The notes: a model not told the origin generated them from the letters alone. DNA of 64,000 bases from Rhizobium anhuiense (GCF_003985145.1 NZ_ML133525.1:1-64000), one strand, 5' to 3'; shown: positions 53,342 to 63,286, numbered from the stretch's first letter. A program made the numbers and translations.

Positions 53342-54082
53342 ATGACGATGGCATATGAAATGGCAGTTCCCAATCAGGCTCATATCCTCATCGTCGAAGA
53401 CGATTCCGCGATCGCCGATATGCTGGTGGACCTCGTCCGGACCAGCGGCTTCGAAGCCTTGTCGGTGGAGAGCGGCGCGGCCATGGACCGAATGATGGCG
53501 CGACAGCAATTCGATCTCATCGTCCTCGATGCGATGTTGCCGGGGGAGGACGGCTTCAGCATCTGCAGGCGGCTTCGCGCTTCGCGCTCGGTGCCGATCC
53601 TGATGCTGACGGCGCTCCAGGAGGATATCGACCGCATTCTCGGCCTGGAGCTCGGTGCTGACGACTATGTCACGAAACCATTCAACTCACGCGAGCTGCT
53701 GGCCCGGATCAAGAGCATTCTCCGCAGATCATCATATGCGCACCATCACGAGGAAACGCTTGGGCCTATGACGTTTTCGGGATGGCGCATCGATCCGAAA
53801 AGCCGTCAACTTCTCGACGCGGACGGCGCGCAGGTTTCCCTGACAACCGCGGAGTTCGATATCCTCCTGGCCTTCTGCTGCAATCCCAATAAGGTTCTGA
53901 CGCGCGAACAGCTTTTGTCGATGACACATGCAGGGTCGGCAGGGCCGGTGGAACGCAGCATCGACGCCCACATCAGCCGGGTCAGGCAAAAAATAGAGCC
54001 AAATCTGAAAGACCCGACGTTCATCAAGACTGTGCGCTTGGGGGGCTATCTTTTCGCATCCAAGGTAGAGCGTCTCTCGTGA
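53342..54082 (+). CDS. OmpR/PhoB-type response regulator
   Basis: This 246-residue regulator has a receiver domain (residues 14-128) with acidic Asp20-Asp21, phosphoacceptor Asp63 (LIVLDAMLPG), Thr of LMLTALQ and the Lys of VTKPFNS. A winged-helix output domain follows (about 145-240, with LTTAEFDILLAFCCNPNKVLTREQLL and TVRLGGYLF). The stop overlaps the kinase start (GTGA), showing a coupled two-component pair. The stimulus is unknown. Related decamer sequence upstream of the lipoprotein gene at 55585 suggests that gene as a target. Confidence 0.93.
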   Translation: MTMAYEMAVPNQAHILIVEDDSAIADMLVDLVRTSGFEALSVESGAAMDRMMARQQFDLIVLDAMLPGEDGFSICRRLRASRSVPILMLTALQEDIDRILGLELGADDYVTKPFNSRELLARIKSILRRSSYAHHHEETLGPMTFSGWRIDPKSRQLLDADGAQVSLTTAEFDILLAFCCNPNKVLTREQLLSMTHAGSAGPVERSIDAHISRVRQKIEPNLKDPTFIKTVRLGGYLFASKVERLS

Positions 54083-55455
54083 GAAATTTCCGGCGCGCTT
54101 CGATCCAGAGCCAGATCCTCATATTGGCGACCTTTCTTGTCGTGCTGGTTTCCGTCGTGGCGACCGCGATGGAGCCCTATATCTACGGCCGTCATGATCG
54201 CGGCTTTCAAAACGGCCTGTTTGCCGGCAGGGCGGCGATGGTCGCCGAGCAATTTGCACAGGCAAGGTCAGTCGAGGACGAAGCCGCGGTTCTCAAGAGA
54301 GCAGCGGCACTCGGCGTTGAGGTCGAAAAATTGTCCCTGGATCAGCCGCTTGCCGGCAAACAGCCGATGATAGCTGCAAGCGAGATCGTGGCGCGCATCG
54401 ACGCGCTGCTCGCCGACAATATTTTCGCGGCATTTCATCGTTTCGTCATGGGTCCATCGCATCCAGACGTGCTGACTGTCGGAATTGACGACAGGCGTGC
54501 TCTCATCTTTCAACTGCCGGTTTTTCCCAGCTATCTGTGGTTCGTTCCGGCAGCTGCAAGCGGATTTTTGAAAATCGTCATTCCGTTGGTGCTGCTCGCA
54601 TATTTCAGCAGCCGGCTCATTACCGAACCTCTGAGGCGCTTTGCCGCCGCTGCCAAACGCGCGAGCATGGAAGGCAGCCTGGAAAAGCCTTTCGAACCGG
54701 ATGGTGCAGCCGAGATCCGAAGCCTGGCGGAATCGCTCAACGTCATGAGCGACCGGATCCAGAGCATGGCGGAGGATCGAACAAGAGTGCTGAGCGGCGT
54801 GGGCCATGATCTCAGGACACCGCTGACGCGATTGCGGATGCGTGCCGAGCGTTCCGCAGAGCCGGAACTTCGCAGCCTGATGCTCGCCGATATCGCCACT
54901 TTGAATTTCATGATCGACGAGTGTCTGGCCTATTTCAAAGATCCCTCGGTGAGGGCGGTCGATCGAAAGGTCGATATCTCAAGCCTGCTGCAGACGATTG
55001 CGACCGATTTCTCCGACACCGGCGTCGATGTGCGGTTCATCGGTCCGCGGCGATTGGCGTTTGTCTGCAAACCTCAGGCGCTGACCCGCGCGATGACCAA
55101 TCTGGTCGAAAACGCGTCCCGTTATGCAACGCAGGTCGACATCGAGTTGCAAGGCCGTGACGATGGCGGGATCCGGATAGAGGTGAGGGACAATGGTCCC
55201 GGTCTGACGGACGAGCTCAAGGCGAAGGTTCTGGAGCCATTCTTCAAGGGGGACAAATCGCGGCAGATCGCCGCCGCAGGCGGTTCCGGGCTTGGGCTTG
55301 GTCTTCCGATCGCCCAAGGGATCGTCACCAAAGCGCATAACGGACAATTGACGTTGTTGGACGGGAAACCACGCGGCCTGGTCGTCGTGATCGATCTGCC
55401 CGCTCGTCAGGTGATCCAGCCCGAAGGCTCGCCGTCGATCCCTTCATCACACTGA
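54079..55455 (+). CDS. Sensor histidine kinase, EnvZ-type
   Basis: This 458-residue membrane kinase starts with GTG inside the regulator stop. A first helix (about residues 13-32) and a second near 150-180 (VPAAASGFLKIVIPLVLLAYF) flank a periplasmic sensor of about 115 residues. A HAMP region follows (ITEPLRRFAAAAKRA). The phosphorylated His243 is in VGHDLRTPLTRLR. The catalytic domain has the N-box NLVENASRYA, DNGPGL and GGSGLGLGLPIA. The periplasmic part has no named domain I recognise, so the signal cannot be inferred. Confidence 0.93.
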   Translation: MRNFRRASIQSQILILATFLVVLVSVVATAMEPYIYGRHDRGFQNGLFAGRAAMVAEQFAQARSVEDEAAVLKRAAALGVEVEKLSLDQPLAGKQPMIAASEIVARIDALLADNIFAAFHRFVMGPSHPDVLTVGIDDRRALIFQLPVFPSYLWFVPAAASGFLKIVIPLVLLAYFSSRLITEPLRRFAAAAKRASMEGSLEKPFEPDGAAEIRSLAESLNVMSDRIQSMAEDRTRVLSGVGHDLRTPLTRLRMRAERSAEPELRSLMLADIATLNFMIDECLAYFKDPSVRAVDRKVDISSLLQTIATDFSDTGVDVRFIGPRRLAFVCKPQALTRAMTNLVENASRYATQVDIELQGRDDGGIRIEVRDNGPGLTDELKAKVLEPFFKGDKSRQIAAAGGSGLGLGLPIAQGIVTKAHNGQLTLLDGKPRGLVVVIDLPARQVIQPEGSPSIPSSH

Positions 55456-55516
55456 CTGCCGGCCGACCGACGGCGTGGTCATGCGTCGCGTCGCGCTGCT
55501 TGGTCGCAAAGAGGGT

Positions 55517-55536
55517 TTGCGAACATTTCCGCATAT
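55517..55536 (+). promoter_or_regulatory. Decamer pair upstream of the lipoprotein gene
   Basis: TTGCGAACAT followed by TTCCGCATAT. This resembles the TTCGCAACAT and TATCGAACAT units at 53124-53153, sharing CGAACAT. It lies about 50-85 bases before the gene, a place where an activator could act. Confidence 0.35.
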
Positions 55537-55584
55537 CATAACAAACACAGCAACATCCGAATTCCATAAAACCGGTGCCAGCAG

Positions 55585-56280
55585 ATGCCGTTCGGCATTT
55601 CCAAAGCTGGAGCCAAGCCATTGATAAAAAATTTGAAAATCGGCGCCGCACTGATGCTCGCCTGCTTGAGCGTTGCCGCATGCACGACCCCTGACCCGAC
55701 GGTGTATTCCGGACTTGCTTCGGCATCACAGCTTCGACCGAACATTGAGGATAAGACCGGCCGCGTGCCATATCGCTATCAGACGAATGTCATCTGGAGC
55801 CAGTACAACAGGATCATCGTAGATCCCGTTACGGTCTATAACGGCCCTGACAATCAGTTCGGCAAGGTTTCTGAAAAGGACAGGATTTTCCTCGCCAGTT
55901 ACATGCAGCAGCAATTCACGGAAAAATTGAAGACACGCTTTGCCGTCGTCAGCACCCCTGCTCCGGCAACGCTCAGATTGCATCTGACGCTGACGGGCGC
56001 GAAGGCAACAACTGCGGTGCTCGGAACGGTCACGCGCATCGACGTCGCCGGCGGATTGTACAACACCGTCCAGGCGGCGCGCGGCCGAGAAGGCTCGATG
56101 ACCGGTTCGGTGAACTATGCCGTGGAGATCTATGATGCTGCGAGCAATCGTCTCCTGTCTTCCTATGTCACCAAGCAATATCCGAATGCGATGAATATCG
56201 GTGCAAGCTTCACGGCGATGGATGCCTCGATGGTCGGCGTCCGGAAAGGCGCCGACGCGCTCCTTGCGGAGTTGAAATAG
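55585..56280 (+). CDS. DUF3313-like outer-membrane lipoprotein
   Basis: This 231-residue lipoprotein has a lipobox in LACLSVAAC. The mature part is beta-rich with VYNGPDNQFGKVSEKDRIFLASYMQQQFTEKL-type and later VNYAVEIYDAASNRLLSSYVTKQYPNAMN-type segments typical of DUF3313, a family of uncertain function. A TTG at 55621 preceded by GGAG would give the compact signal MIKNLKIGAALMLACLSVAAC minus its last residue and may be the true start. It follows the two-component pair by 129 bp and is likely one of its targets. Confidence 0.78.
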   Translation: MPFGISKAGAKPLIKNLKIGAALMLACLSVAACTTPDPTVYSGLASASQLRPNIEDKTGRVPYRYQTNVIWSQYNRIIVDPVTVYNGPDNQFGKVSEKDRIFLASYMQQQFTEKLKTRFAVVSTPAPATLRLHLTLTGAKATTAVLGTVTRIDVAGGLYNTVQAARGREGSMTGSVNYAVEIYDAASNRLLSSYVTKQYPNAMNIGASFTAMDASMVGVRKGADALLAELK

Positions 56281-56290
56281 CCGGATGGGT

Positions 56291-56327
56291 CAATGAGCGT
56301 GGACATGTTCTACGTCCACGCTCATTG
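56291..56327. terminator. Strong bidirectional hairpin between lipoprotein and DUF1328 genes
   Basis: CAATGAGCGTGGAC and GTCCACGCTCATTG are perfect 14-bp arms around a nine-base loop, ten bases after the lipoprotein stop. It serves convergent genes. No clear T-tract is present on either strand. Confidence 0.6.
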
Positions 56328-56342
56328 CCGCTGCGTTTCCGC

Positions 56343-56516
56343 TCACAAGATCGCCTGGCCGGCCATCAGCGCAAGGACGAGGAAAATCAGGAAGATCACC
56401 AGCGCGATGCCGAAAAGAACGCGGGCGATCGTCGCGGTTGCTGCCGATACGCCGGAGAAACCGAAGAAGCCGGCGACGATCGAAATCACGAAAAATATCA
56501 GAGCCCATTTCAGCAT
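56343..56516 (-). CDS. DUF1328-family small membrane protein
   Basis: This 57-residue peptide has two membrane helices ([20 protein letters not shown] and a second from about residue 28 to 55). It begins with the MLKWALIFF and contains GFSG typical of the DUF1328/YtjA family. These peptides are widespread in proteobacteria, and their function is unknown, possibly stress-related. ATG 56516 follows AAAGGATGACGCC. Confidence 0.85.
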   Translation of the reverse strand: MLKWALIFFVISIVAGFFGFSGVSAATATIARVLFGIALVIFLIFLVLALMAGQAIL

Positions 56517-56666
56517 GGCGTCATCCTTTGCGTTTTGCCTGGGAAGACGCAGCAACCGGGAAAATGTTCCAGATCGTCGGAATGGAATGGCTCTGATCTT
56601 CGGCCTGCCCCTCCCGGTGCTGCTGATGGGTGTAACGTCGAATTTCGTATCCTTGCCTTCTCCCGA

Positions 56667-58094
56667 TCAGCCGTGATTGATCATCACGTGGCGCACGGCG
56701 GTGTAGTCCTCCAGCGCGTAGACCGACATGTCCTTGCCGTAGCCCGACTGTTTGAGGCCGCCATGCGGCATCTCGTTGACCAGCATGAAATGGGTGTTGA
56801 TCCAGGTGCAGCCATATTGCAGGCGGGCGGCGGTCTTCATGCCGCGGCCGATATCCCTCGTCCAGATGGAGGAGGCGAGGCCGTAATCGCTGTCGTTTGC
56901 CCAGGCAACGGCATCGTCGGCATCGGAGAAGCGGGTGACCGAGACGACCGGGCCGAAGACCTCGCGGCGGACGATCTCGTCGTCTTGCAAGGCGCCTGCT
57001 ATGACGGTCGGGGCGAAGAAGAAGCCTTTGTCGCCGGAAACCTTGCCGCCAGTGGTGATCTCCATATGCTTGTGTTCGGAAGCGCGGGCGACGAAGCTTT
57101 CGACACGGTCGCGCTGGCGCCTGGAGATCAGCGGCCCGATCTCATTTTCGGTATCGTCGGCCCGGTTGAAGCGGATGCTTCCGACGGCTGAGGAGAGATC
57201 GGCGACGAAATTGTCATAGATCCTGGCGTCGGCATAGATGCGGCAGGCCGCGGTACAGTCCTGACCGGCGTTGTAATAGCCGAAAGTGCGGATGCCGGCG
57301 ACGACGGCATCGATATCGGCGTCGTCGAAGACGATGACCGGCGCCTTGCCGCCGAGTTCCAGATGGGTGCGCTTGACCGTCTTGGCGGCGGCCTGCAGCA
57401 CCTTCTTGCCGGTGGCGATATCACCTGTGATCGAGACCATGCCGATCTTGGCATGGTTGATCAGGGCGTTGCCGACGCTTTCGCCGCGCCCGAGAATGAC
57501 GTTGACGACACCTTCGGGAAGGATGTCCGAGAGCAGTTTCGCCATCTTCAGCGAGGTCAGCGGCGTCTGTTCCGAGGGCTTGAAGACGACGGTATTGCCG
57601 CCGGCGATCGCCGGCGCCAGCTTCCAGGCCATCATCATCAGCGGATAGTTCCACGGCGCGATCGAGCCGACGATGCCGATCGGATCGCGGCGGATCATCG
57701 AGGTGTGGCCGGGCAGGTATTCGCCGGCGGCCGGGCCGTGCAGGTTGCGCACGGCGCCGGCGAAGAAGCGATAACAATCGACGATCGCCGGGATTTCGTC
57801 GTTCAGCACCGCATTGATCGGCTTGCCGCAGTTCAACGCTTCCAGAGTCGCGAAGCCGACAGCATCCTTCTCGATGGCGTCGGCGATCTTCAGCAGGTAG
57901 CCGGAACGCTCGCCCGGCGTCGTTTGCGACCAGCGTGCGAAGGCCTTTTCGGCAGCATCGACGGCGGCATCGACCTGGGAAAGCGAGGCTTCGGCAAGGT
58001 CGATCACCGTCTCGCCTGTCTTCGGGTTGAGGATGTGTTCTTCCGTCTCCGTGCCCTTTTCGAAGCGGGACCCGATCAGCATTTGGGTATCCAT
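56667..58094 (-). CDS. patD: Gamma-aminobutyraldehyde dehydrogenase
   Basis: This NAD-dependent aldehyde dehydrogenase, 475 residues, converts 4-aminobutanal to GABA in putrescine breakdown. It follows E. coli PatD (YdcW) closely over its full length ([40 protein letters not shown]-like end). The catalytic Glu247 (ELGGK) and Cys280 (GQDCTAAC) are present. It is last in an operon with the polyamine-type ABC importer ydcSTUV, the same association as in E. coli. It starts 13 bp after the permease stop. Confidence 0.94.
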   Translation of the reverse strand: MDTQMLIGSRFEKGTETEEHILNPKTGETVIDLAEASLSQVDAAVDAAEKAFARWSQTTPGERSGYLLKIADAIEKDAVGFATLEALNCGKPINAVLNDEIPAIVDCYRFFAGAVRNLHGPAAGEYLPGHTSMIRRDPIGIVGSIAPWNYPLMMMAWKLAPAIAGGNTVVFKPSEQTPLTSLKMAKLLSDILPEGVVNVILGRGESVGNALINHAKIGMVSITGDIATGKKVLQAAAKTVKRTHLELGGKAPVIVFDDADIDAVVAGIRTFGYYNAGQDCTAACRIYADARIYDNFVADLSSAVGSIRFNRADDTENEIGPLISRRQRDRVESFVARASEHKHMEITTGGKVSGDKGFFFAPTVIAGALQDDEIVRREVFGPVVSVTRFSDADDAVAWANDSDYGLASSIWTRDIGRGMKTAARLQYGCTWINTHFMLVNEMPHGGLKQSGYGKDMSVYALEDYTAVRHVMINHG

Positions 58095-58107
58095 GATGTT
58101 CTCCCTT

Positions 58108-58920
58108 TTATTTGCCGGCGCCGGCGATCTGGTCGCCGTCGCGGGTGAGGTAGTAGGCTGCCAGGATCGGCAGGAAGGTGACGAGCACCACGAGCATGGC
58201 GACCACGTTGGTGACCGGGCGCTGGCGCGGGCGGATGAGTTCTTCGAGCATCCAGATCGGCAAGGTTGATTGCTGGCCGCCGGTGAAGGTGGTGACGATG
58301 ACCTCGTCGAAAGACAGGGCGAAGGCAAGCATGCCGCCGGCAAGAAGAGCGGTGCCGATGTTCGGCAGGATGATATGGCGGAAGGTCTGGAAGCCGTCGG
58401 CGCCGAGATCCATCGAAGCCTCGATCAGCGAGCCGGAGGTGCGGCGGAAGCGGGCGACCGCATTGTTGTAGACGACGACCACGCAGAAAGTGGCGTGGCC
58501 GAGCACGATGGTCCAGACCGAAAACGGGATGTCGAACAGGCTGAAGGCGGAGCGCAGCGCAATGCCGGTGATGATGCCGGGAAGGGCGATCGGCAGGATG
58601 ACCAGCAACGAGATCGCCTCGCGGCCGAAGAATTTCGTCTGGCTGACGGCCGCAGCACAGAGCGTGCCGAGCACCAGCGCGATCGCCGTGGCGATGACTG
58701 CGACCTGTACGGAGAGGCTGAGCGCCGACCAGACATCCGGCCGGTTCCAGGCAACGGGGAACCATTGCAGGGTCAGCCCCGGTGGCGGCCATTGATAGCT
58801 CTTTTCCTCGGTCGTGAAGGCATAGACGAAGATCAACAGGATCGGCAGATGCAGGAAGAGCAGTCCGACGGCTGCGGCGATCTTCAAAGCCAGCGGCGAT
58901 GTCTTGAGGTCAGAGCGCAT
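58108..58920 (-). CDS. ydcV: Polyamine-type ABC importer permease, YdcV/PotC-like
   Basis: This is the second inner-membrane permease, 270 residues, with about six helices (first near residues 13-33, [22 protein letters not shown]). The ATPase-contact loop is [23 protein letters not shown] near 160. Its ATG overlaps the end of the first permease gene by 11 bases, giving coupled translation. Order and similarity follow E. coli ydcSTUV-patD. Confidence 0.9.
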   Translation of the reverse strand: MRSDLKTSPLALKIAAAVGLLFLHLPILLIFVYAFTTEEKSYQWPPPGLTLQWFPVAWNRPDVWSALSLSVQVAVIATAIALVLGTLCAAAVSQTKFFGREAISLLVILPIALPGIITGIALRSAFSLFDIPFSVWTIVLGHATFCVVVVYNNAVARFRRTSGSLIEASMDLGADGFQTFRHIILPNIGTALLAGGMLAFALSFDEVIVTTFTGGQQSTLPIWMLEELIRPRQRPVTNVVAMLVVLVTFLPILAAYYLTRDGDQIAGAGK

Positions 58921-59872
58921 CGAAGGCCCCCATCTTCTTGGCGAGCGACAGGTAGAGCGCCATGATGACGATCGGCACGACGGAGAAGGCGGCCGCCAGC
59001 GGCACGTTGCCGGCCGTTCCCTGCTGGGCATACACCGCCTGGCCGATGAACAGCCTGGACGAGCCGATGATCTGCGGGATGATGTAATCGCCCAATGTCA
59101 GCGAGAAGGTGAAGATCGAACCGGCGACGATGCCGGGCAGCGCCAACGGCAGCAGCACGGTGCGGAAGGTCTGGCGCGGCGTGGCGCCGAGATCCGCCGA
59201 GGCCTCGATCAGGTTGCCGGGCACGCGCTCCAGGGCCGCCTGCGTCGGCAGGATCATATAGGGAAGCCAGATATAAACGAAGACGATGAAGGTGCCGAGG
59301 TAGCTCACCGACAGCGAATTGCCGCCGATGACGGGCAGATTCAGGACGGCGTCGAGCAGCCAGGAGAGATGGAGCTTCTCAAAGATCCAGGTGAGGATGC
59401 CTTCCTTGGCGAGGATCAGCTTCCAGGCGTAGATCTTGACGAGATAGCTCGACCAGAGCGGCAGCATGACGCCGAGATAAAAGAGCGCCTTCCATTTGCC
59501 TTGCGCATAACGCGCCGCGTAATAGGCGATCGGAAAGGCGATCAGGGCGGAAGCGACGGTGACCAGCGCCGCGATGACGACGGTGCGGATGATGATGTCG
59601 AAATTCGCAGGATTCAGCAGCTGGGCATAGGTCGAGAGGGTGAATTCGTAATTCACCAGGCCGGAGAAATCGTCGATCGAGAAGAAGCTCTGCAGAAGCA
59701 GGGCGATCAGCGAGCCGATATAGATGATCCCCAGCCAGAGCAGCGGCGGCGTCAGCATCAGCAAGAGCAGCAGCTTCGGGTGCCGCCAGAAGGCATCCGA
59801 CAATTGGCCGAAGAAGCCGCCGCGCCCCGGAAGGATCGATGTCTTGCCGCCTGAGATGGTGAGCGCCGTCAT
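58910..59872 (-). CDS. ydcU: Polyamine-type ABC importer permease, YdcU/PotB-like
   Basis: This is the first permease, 320 residues. It matches my memory of E. coli YdcU along its length: [56 protein letters not shown] as EAA loop near 220, and the C-terminal KKMGAFDAL. It overlaps the ATPase stop by four bases and the second permease by 11. It carries putrescine or a similar amine across the inner membrane with its partners. Confidence 0.92.
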   Translation of the reverse strand: MTALTISGGKTSILPGRGGFFGQLSDAFWRHPKLLLLLMLTPPLLWLGIIYIGSLIALLLQSFFSIDDFSGLVNYEFTLSTYAQLLNPANFDIIIRTVVIAALVTVASALIAFPIAYYAARYAQGKWKALFYLGVMLPLWSSYLVKIYAWKLILAKEGILTWIFEKLHLSWLLDAVLNLPVIGGNSLSVSYLGTFIVFVYIWLPYMILPTQAALERVPGNLIEASADLGATPRQTFRTVLLPLALPGIVAGSIFTFSLTLGDYIIPQIIGSSRLFIGQAVYAQQGTAGNVPLAAAFSVVPIVIMALYLSLAKKMGAFDAL

Positions 59873-60855
59873 GCCGCATCGTCCATATAGTGGATATCGG
59901 CCGGCTGCCAGGCGAGGTGGATGCCGGCTCCGACATCCGGCACCGGCGTGCCTGCCGGCAGCATGACATGCAGCCGGCTGCCCTTGAGGTCGACGCTGAG
60001 ACGCGTGGCTGCGCCGAGGAAACTTGCGTTTTCGACTTTCGCCTCGACGCCGTCGCCTGTCAGCCGGATCGCCTCGGGACGCAGGCTTGCCCAGCGTTTC
60101 TCACCGCCGAGCAAGGCCATGAGATCGGGCGCGATGACGTTCGAGGAGCCGACGAAATCGGCGACGAAGCGGGTCTTCGGGCAGCGATAGATATCCTGCG
60201 GCGTGCCTTGCTGGACAATGTTGCCATCGTTGAAGACGGCGACGCGATCGGCCATCGACAGCGCCTCGCCTTGATCGTGGGTGACGAAGACGAAGGTGAT
60301 GCCGAGCGCGCGCTGCAGGCTCTTCAATTCCTCCTGCATCTGCTCGCGCAGCTTCAGGTCGAGCGCGCCGAGCGGCTCGTCGAGCAGCAGCACTTTCGGC
60401 TTGTTGACCAGCGCGCGGGCGAGCGCCACGCGCTGCCGCTGGCCACCGGACAGCTGACCGGGGCGGCGGGCGCCGTAGCCCGGCAGCTTGACGAGTTCCA
60501 GAGCATCGCCCGCCGCCTTCATCCGCTCCGCCTTGCCGACACCCTTGACCATCAGCCCATAGGCAACATTGTCGAAGATATTGAGGTGCGGAAAAAGCGC
60601 GTAGTCCTGGAATACGGTGTTGACGTTGCGGCGATAGGGCGGAACGCCGTCGGCCGTCTCGCCGAAGATCTGGATATGGCCCGATGTCGGCTGTTCGAAG
60701 CCGGCGATCAATCTCAGGCAGGTCGTCTTGCCGGAGCCGGAAGGTCCGAGCATGGCGAAGAATTCGCCGGGTGCGATCTCGAGATCGACGCCGTCGACGG
60801 CGCGAACCTGGCCGAAATGGCGCGATACCTGCTGGAAGCGGACGGCTGACGTCAT
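59869..60855 (-). CDS. ydcT: Polyamine-type ABC importer ATP-binding protein, YdcT/PotA-like
   Basis: This 328-residue ATPase has Walker A GPSGSGKTT near residue 39, Q-loop VFQDYALFPHL, signature LSGGQRQRV, Walker B VLLLDEPLGALD, H-loop THDQGEAL and a C-terminal TOBE domain. ATG 60855 (MTSAVRFQQ) is chosen; the open frame upstream has no site. It starts 200 bp after the binding-protein gene, a gap that contains two GC-rich palindromes. Confidence 0.92.
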   Translation of the reverse strand: MTSAVRFQQVSRHFGQVRAVDGVDLEIAPGEFFAMLGPSGSGKTTCLRLIAGFEQPTSGHIQIFGETADGVPPYRRNVNTVFQDYALFPHLNIFDNVAYGLMVKGVGKAERMKAAGDALELVKLPGYGARRPGQLSGGQRQRVALARALVNKPKVLLLDEPLGALDLKLREQMQEELKSLQRALGITFVFVTHDQGEALSMADRVAVFNDGNIVQQGTPQDIYRCPKTRFVADFVGSSNVIAPDLMALLGGEKRWASLRPEAIRLTGDGVEAKVENASFLGAATRLSVDLKGSRLHVMLPAGTPVPDVGAGIHLAWQPADIHYMDDAA

Positions 60856-60921
60856 GGGAGCTCCGGGTCGTGTGTGTTCAGAGAGAGGCTCGGTCTTGGT
60901 CAATAAAGACCCGGCCCCAAA

Positions 60922-60945
60922 CCCCTCCCCCACAAGGGGGAGGGG
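60922..60945 (-). repeat. GC-rich palindrome between ydcS and ydcT
   Basis: CCCCTCCCCC and GGGGGAGGGG are perfect 10-bp arms around ACAA. It is read on the minus strand after the binding-protein gene and is followed by a weak T-rich run. It resembles palindromic units scattered in rhizobia and is a likely attenuator or mRNA stabiliser. Confidence 0.6.
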
Positions 60946-61012
60946 CTTAACCTGCCGTACCCTTTCGCAAATACCTTGGTGTTTCGGCAGGATTCGGCGG
61001 TGCCGTTCAGAC

Positions 61013-61029
61013 CCCCTCGTAGGGAGGGG
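61013..61029 (-). repeat. Second small palindrome after ydcS
   Basis: CCCCTC and GAGGGG arms around five bases, 27 bases after the ydcS stop on the minus strand. Confidence 0.4.
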
Positions 61030-61055
61030 ACTTTATGGACGCGGACCGGCCCGGT

Positions 61056-62219
61056 TCATCGCCCGCCGATCACTCCGATATAATCCGACACCCAGCGATG
61101 ATAGGGCACGCATTCGCTCTGCGTCGTGCATTTGGCGACCGGGGTTTTCCAGAACTTGATCTTGTCGAAGTGATCGAAGCCGTTGGTGGCGCAGCCGGCC
61201 TCGCCCATCAGTTCGTTGCCCTTGCAGGCTGCGGGAACGGAGGGCACGGCGCCAAACCAGGCGGCGGCATCGCCCTGGACCTTGGCCTTCAGCGAATGTT
61301 CCATCCACATATAGGCGCAGTTCGGATGTTCGCTGTCGGCATGCAGCATGGTGGTGTCGGCCCAGCCGGTGACGCCTTCCTCCGGGAAGGTGGAGGCGAT
61401 TTTCTGCTTGTCGGCCTGCAGCAGGTTCACCTGGAAGGGCCAGGAGCCGGAGGCGACGACGCCCTCGTTCTTGAAGTCGTCGATCTGGATCATTGCGTCG
61501 TGCCAGTAGCGCGAGACGAGCTTGCGCTGGCCGCGAAGCAGGTCGAGGGCGGCCTTGTACTGGTCCTCGGTCAGTTCGTAGGGATCCTTGATGCCGAGAT
61601 CCGGCTTGTGGGCCATCAGATACATGGCGGCGTCGGCGATATAGATCGCGCCGTCATAGGCCTGGACGCGGCCCTTGTTCGACTTGCCGTCGGGCAGCGT
61701 CTGCTCCTCGAAGACGACGTTCCAGCTGGTCGGCGCCTTGTCCTTGAAGGCATCGGTATTGTACATCAGCACGTTCGGTCCCCAGAGATAGGGCACGCCG
61801 TAATGGACGCCGCCGACCGTGTACCATGGGCCGTTCTGCAGGCGCTCGTCGACGGTCTTGAAGCTCGGGATCAGATCGGTGTTGATCGGCTGGACGCGCT
61901 TGCCGGCGATGAGGCGCAGCGAGGCGTCGCCGGACGCCGTGACGAGATCGAAACCGCCCTCGTTCATCAGCGAGACCATTTCATCCGAGGTGGCGGCGGT
62001 CTTGACGGAAACCTTGCAGCCGGTCTCCTTTTCGAAATCGGTGACCCAGTCATAGTTCTTGTCGGTTTCGCCGCGTTCGATATAACCGGCCCAGGCGACG
62101 ATGCTGACCGCACCTTCGCCCTTGCCGAGCGCCTTCAGCGGTTCGGCGGCGACCACCTGCGTCGCGAAGCTCAGGCAGGCAAGCGCTGCCGTGCAGGATT
62201 TCAAGAGATTCGTCATCAT
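61056..62219 (-). CDS. ydcS: Periplasmic polyamine/GABA-type binding protein, YdcS-like
   Basis: This is the binding protein of the importer, 387 residues, with a signal peptide ending SFATQVVAA. The mature sequence follows E. coli YdcS for long stretches (YIERGETDK, SDEMVSLMNEGGFDLVTASGD, QPINTDLIPS, DGKSNKGRVQA, DDFKNEGVVASGSWPFQVNLL-like and a C-terminus ending DYIGVIGGR). Cysteines near the end are conserved. ATG 62219 follows GGGAGACGG; ATG 62216 is the adjacent alternative. It is the first gene of the operon, with a LysR gene upstream in the same direction. Confidence 0.94.
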   Translation of the reverse strand: MMTNLLKSCTAALACLSFATQVVAAEPLKALGKGEGAVSIVAWAGYIERGETDKNYDWVTDFEKETGCKVSVKTAATSDEMVSLMNEGGFDLVTASGDASLRLIAGKRVQPINTDLIPSFKTVDERLQNGPWYTVGGVHYGVPYLWGPNVLMYNTDAFKDKAPTSWNVVFEEQTLPDGKSNKGRVQAYDGAIYIADAAMYLMAHKPDLGIKDPYELTEDQYKAALDLLRGQRKLVSRYWHDAMIQIDDFKNEGVVASGSWPFQVNLLQADKQKIASTFPEEGVTGWADTTMLHADSEHPNCAYMWMEHSLKAKVQGDAAAWFGAVPSVPAACKGNELMGEAGCATNGFDHFDKIKFWKTPVAKCTTQSECVPYHRWVSDYIGVIGGR

Positions 62220-62335
62220 CCGTCTCCCGGTCTGGTGCCACTTTTGTGGCGGTTTGTTCCCGGATGAAAAGGTGACGCGAAAAGGTCGCTTTCGCAAATT
62301 CATTTATCAGAAGGGCGTTATCGGAAATTCCGATA

Positions 62336-63244
62336 TCAGCGGATGCGGCCGGACCGCAGGCTTTCGGCGATGCCGACGAAATCGCGCGCCGCCTGCGGCA
62401 GGCTGGAACCCTTGCGCCAGACCATGCCGACCTGGACGACCGGCAGCGAACCGGAGACGTCGCGGCTCTCGATGCGGTCGCCTTCCAGCGACCATGGTCG
62501 GTAGACGAGATCGGGAAGCAGCGCCACGCCGGCGCCCGTTGCAACCAGGCTGCGCACCGCCTCCACCGAGCGGGTGCGGAAGGCGACATGCGGGCGGGCG
62601 CCGAGTGCCGAGAGCAGCTTGCCGGTATTCTCCTCGATTTCGTCGACCGTCAGCATGATCAACGGTTCGCGGGCGATGTCGGCGATCGAGATGATGTCGG
62701 CCGACACCAGCGGATGGCCCATCGGCAGCCACAGTCGATAGGGCGAGGTTTCGAGGATTTCCGCCTGCAGCGCCATGCGGTCGCGCAGGTTTGAGATCAC
62801 CATGACGGCGACATCGAGTTCGCCGCCGACCAGGAGATGTTCGAGGTAACCGCCATTGTCCTCGATGGCGCTGACCTCGATGCCCGGGCAGGCGCGCCGG
62901 TATCGCGCCAGCAGGTCGGAGAGGACGTAGCCGGCGACGAGCGAGGTGACGCCGATGTTCAGCGCGCCGGAAAGGGTGCTTTGCTGGCCGGAGAAGCTGG
63001 TCCGCGCATCGGAGACGGAGGCGAGAATCTTCGTCGCGTGGCGCAGGAACTGATGGCCGTTATGGGTGATCGTCAGGCCGCGCGGATGACGCTCGAAGAG
63101 TTCGACGCCGAGGTCGGTTTCGAGCTCCTTCAGCGCTTCCGTCACCGAGGATTGCGAGATCGAAAGGTTCTGCGCGGCGCGCGTCACCGAACCCTGTTCG
63201 GCGACGGCGACGAAATATTGAACCTGGCGAAGCGTGAAAGCCAT
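62336..63244 (-). CDS. LysR-family transcriptional regulator
   Basis: This 302-residue regulator has an HTH at residues 1-60 (FTLRQVQYFVAVAEQGSVTRAAQNLSISQSSVTEALKELE as its landmark region). A PBP2-type effector domain follows. It is upstream of ydcS in the same direction with a 116-bp gap, so it probably controls the ydc operon, sensing a polyamine or GABA-like compound. In E. coli the ydc operon neighbour is the MocR-type YdcR, so the regulator differs here. Confidence 0.88.
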   Translation of the reverse strand: MAFTLRQVQYFVAVAEQGSVTRAAQNLSISQSSVTEALKELETDLGVELFERHPRGLTITHNGHQFLRHATKILASVSDARTSFSGQQSTLSGALNIGVTSLVAGYVLSDLLARYRRACPGIEVSAIEDNGGYLEHLLVGGELDVAVMVISNLRDRMALQAEILETSPYRLWLPMGHPLVSADIISIADIAREPLIMLTVDEIEENTGKLLSALGARPHVAFRTRSVEAVRSLVATGAGVALLPDLVYRPWSLEGDRIESRDVSGSLPVVQVGMVWRKGSSLPQAARDFVGIAESLRSGRIR

Positions 63245-63286
63245 GGGCGTTTAGAGCATGGCGAAACAGGCCGTGGCAAGCGGCCT

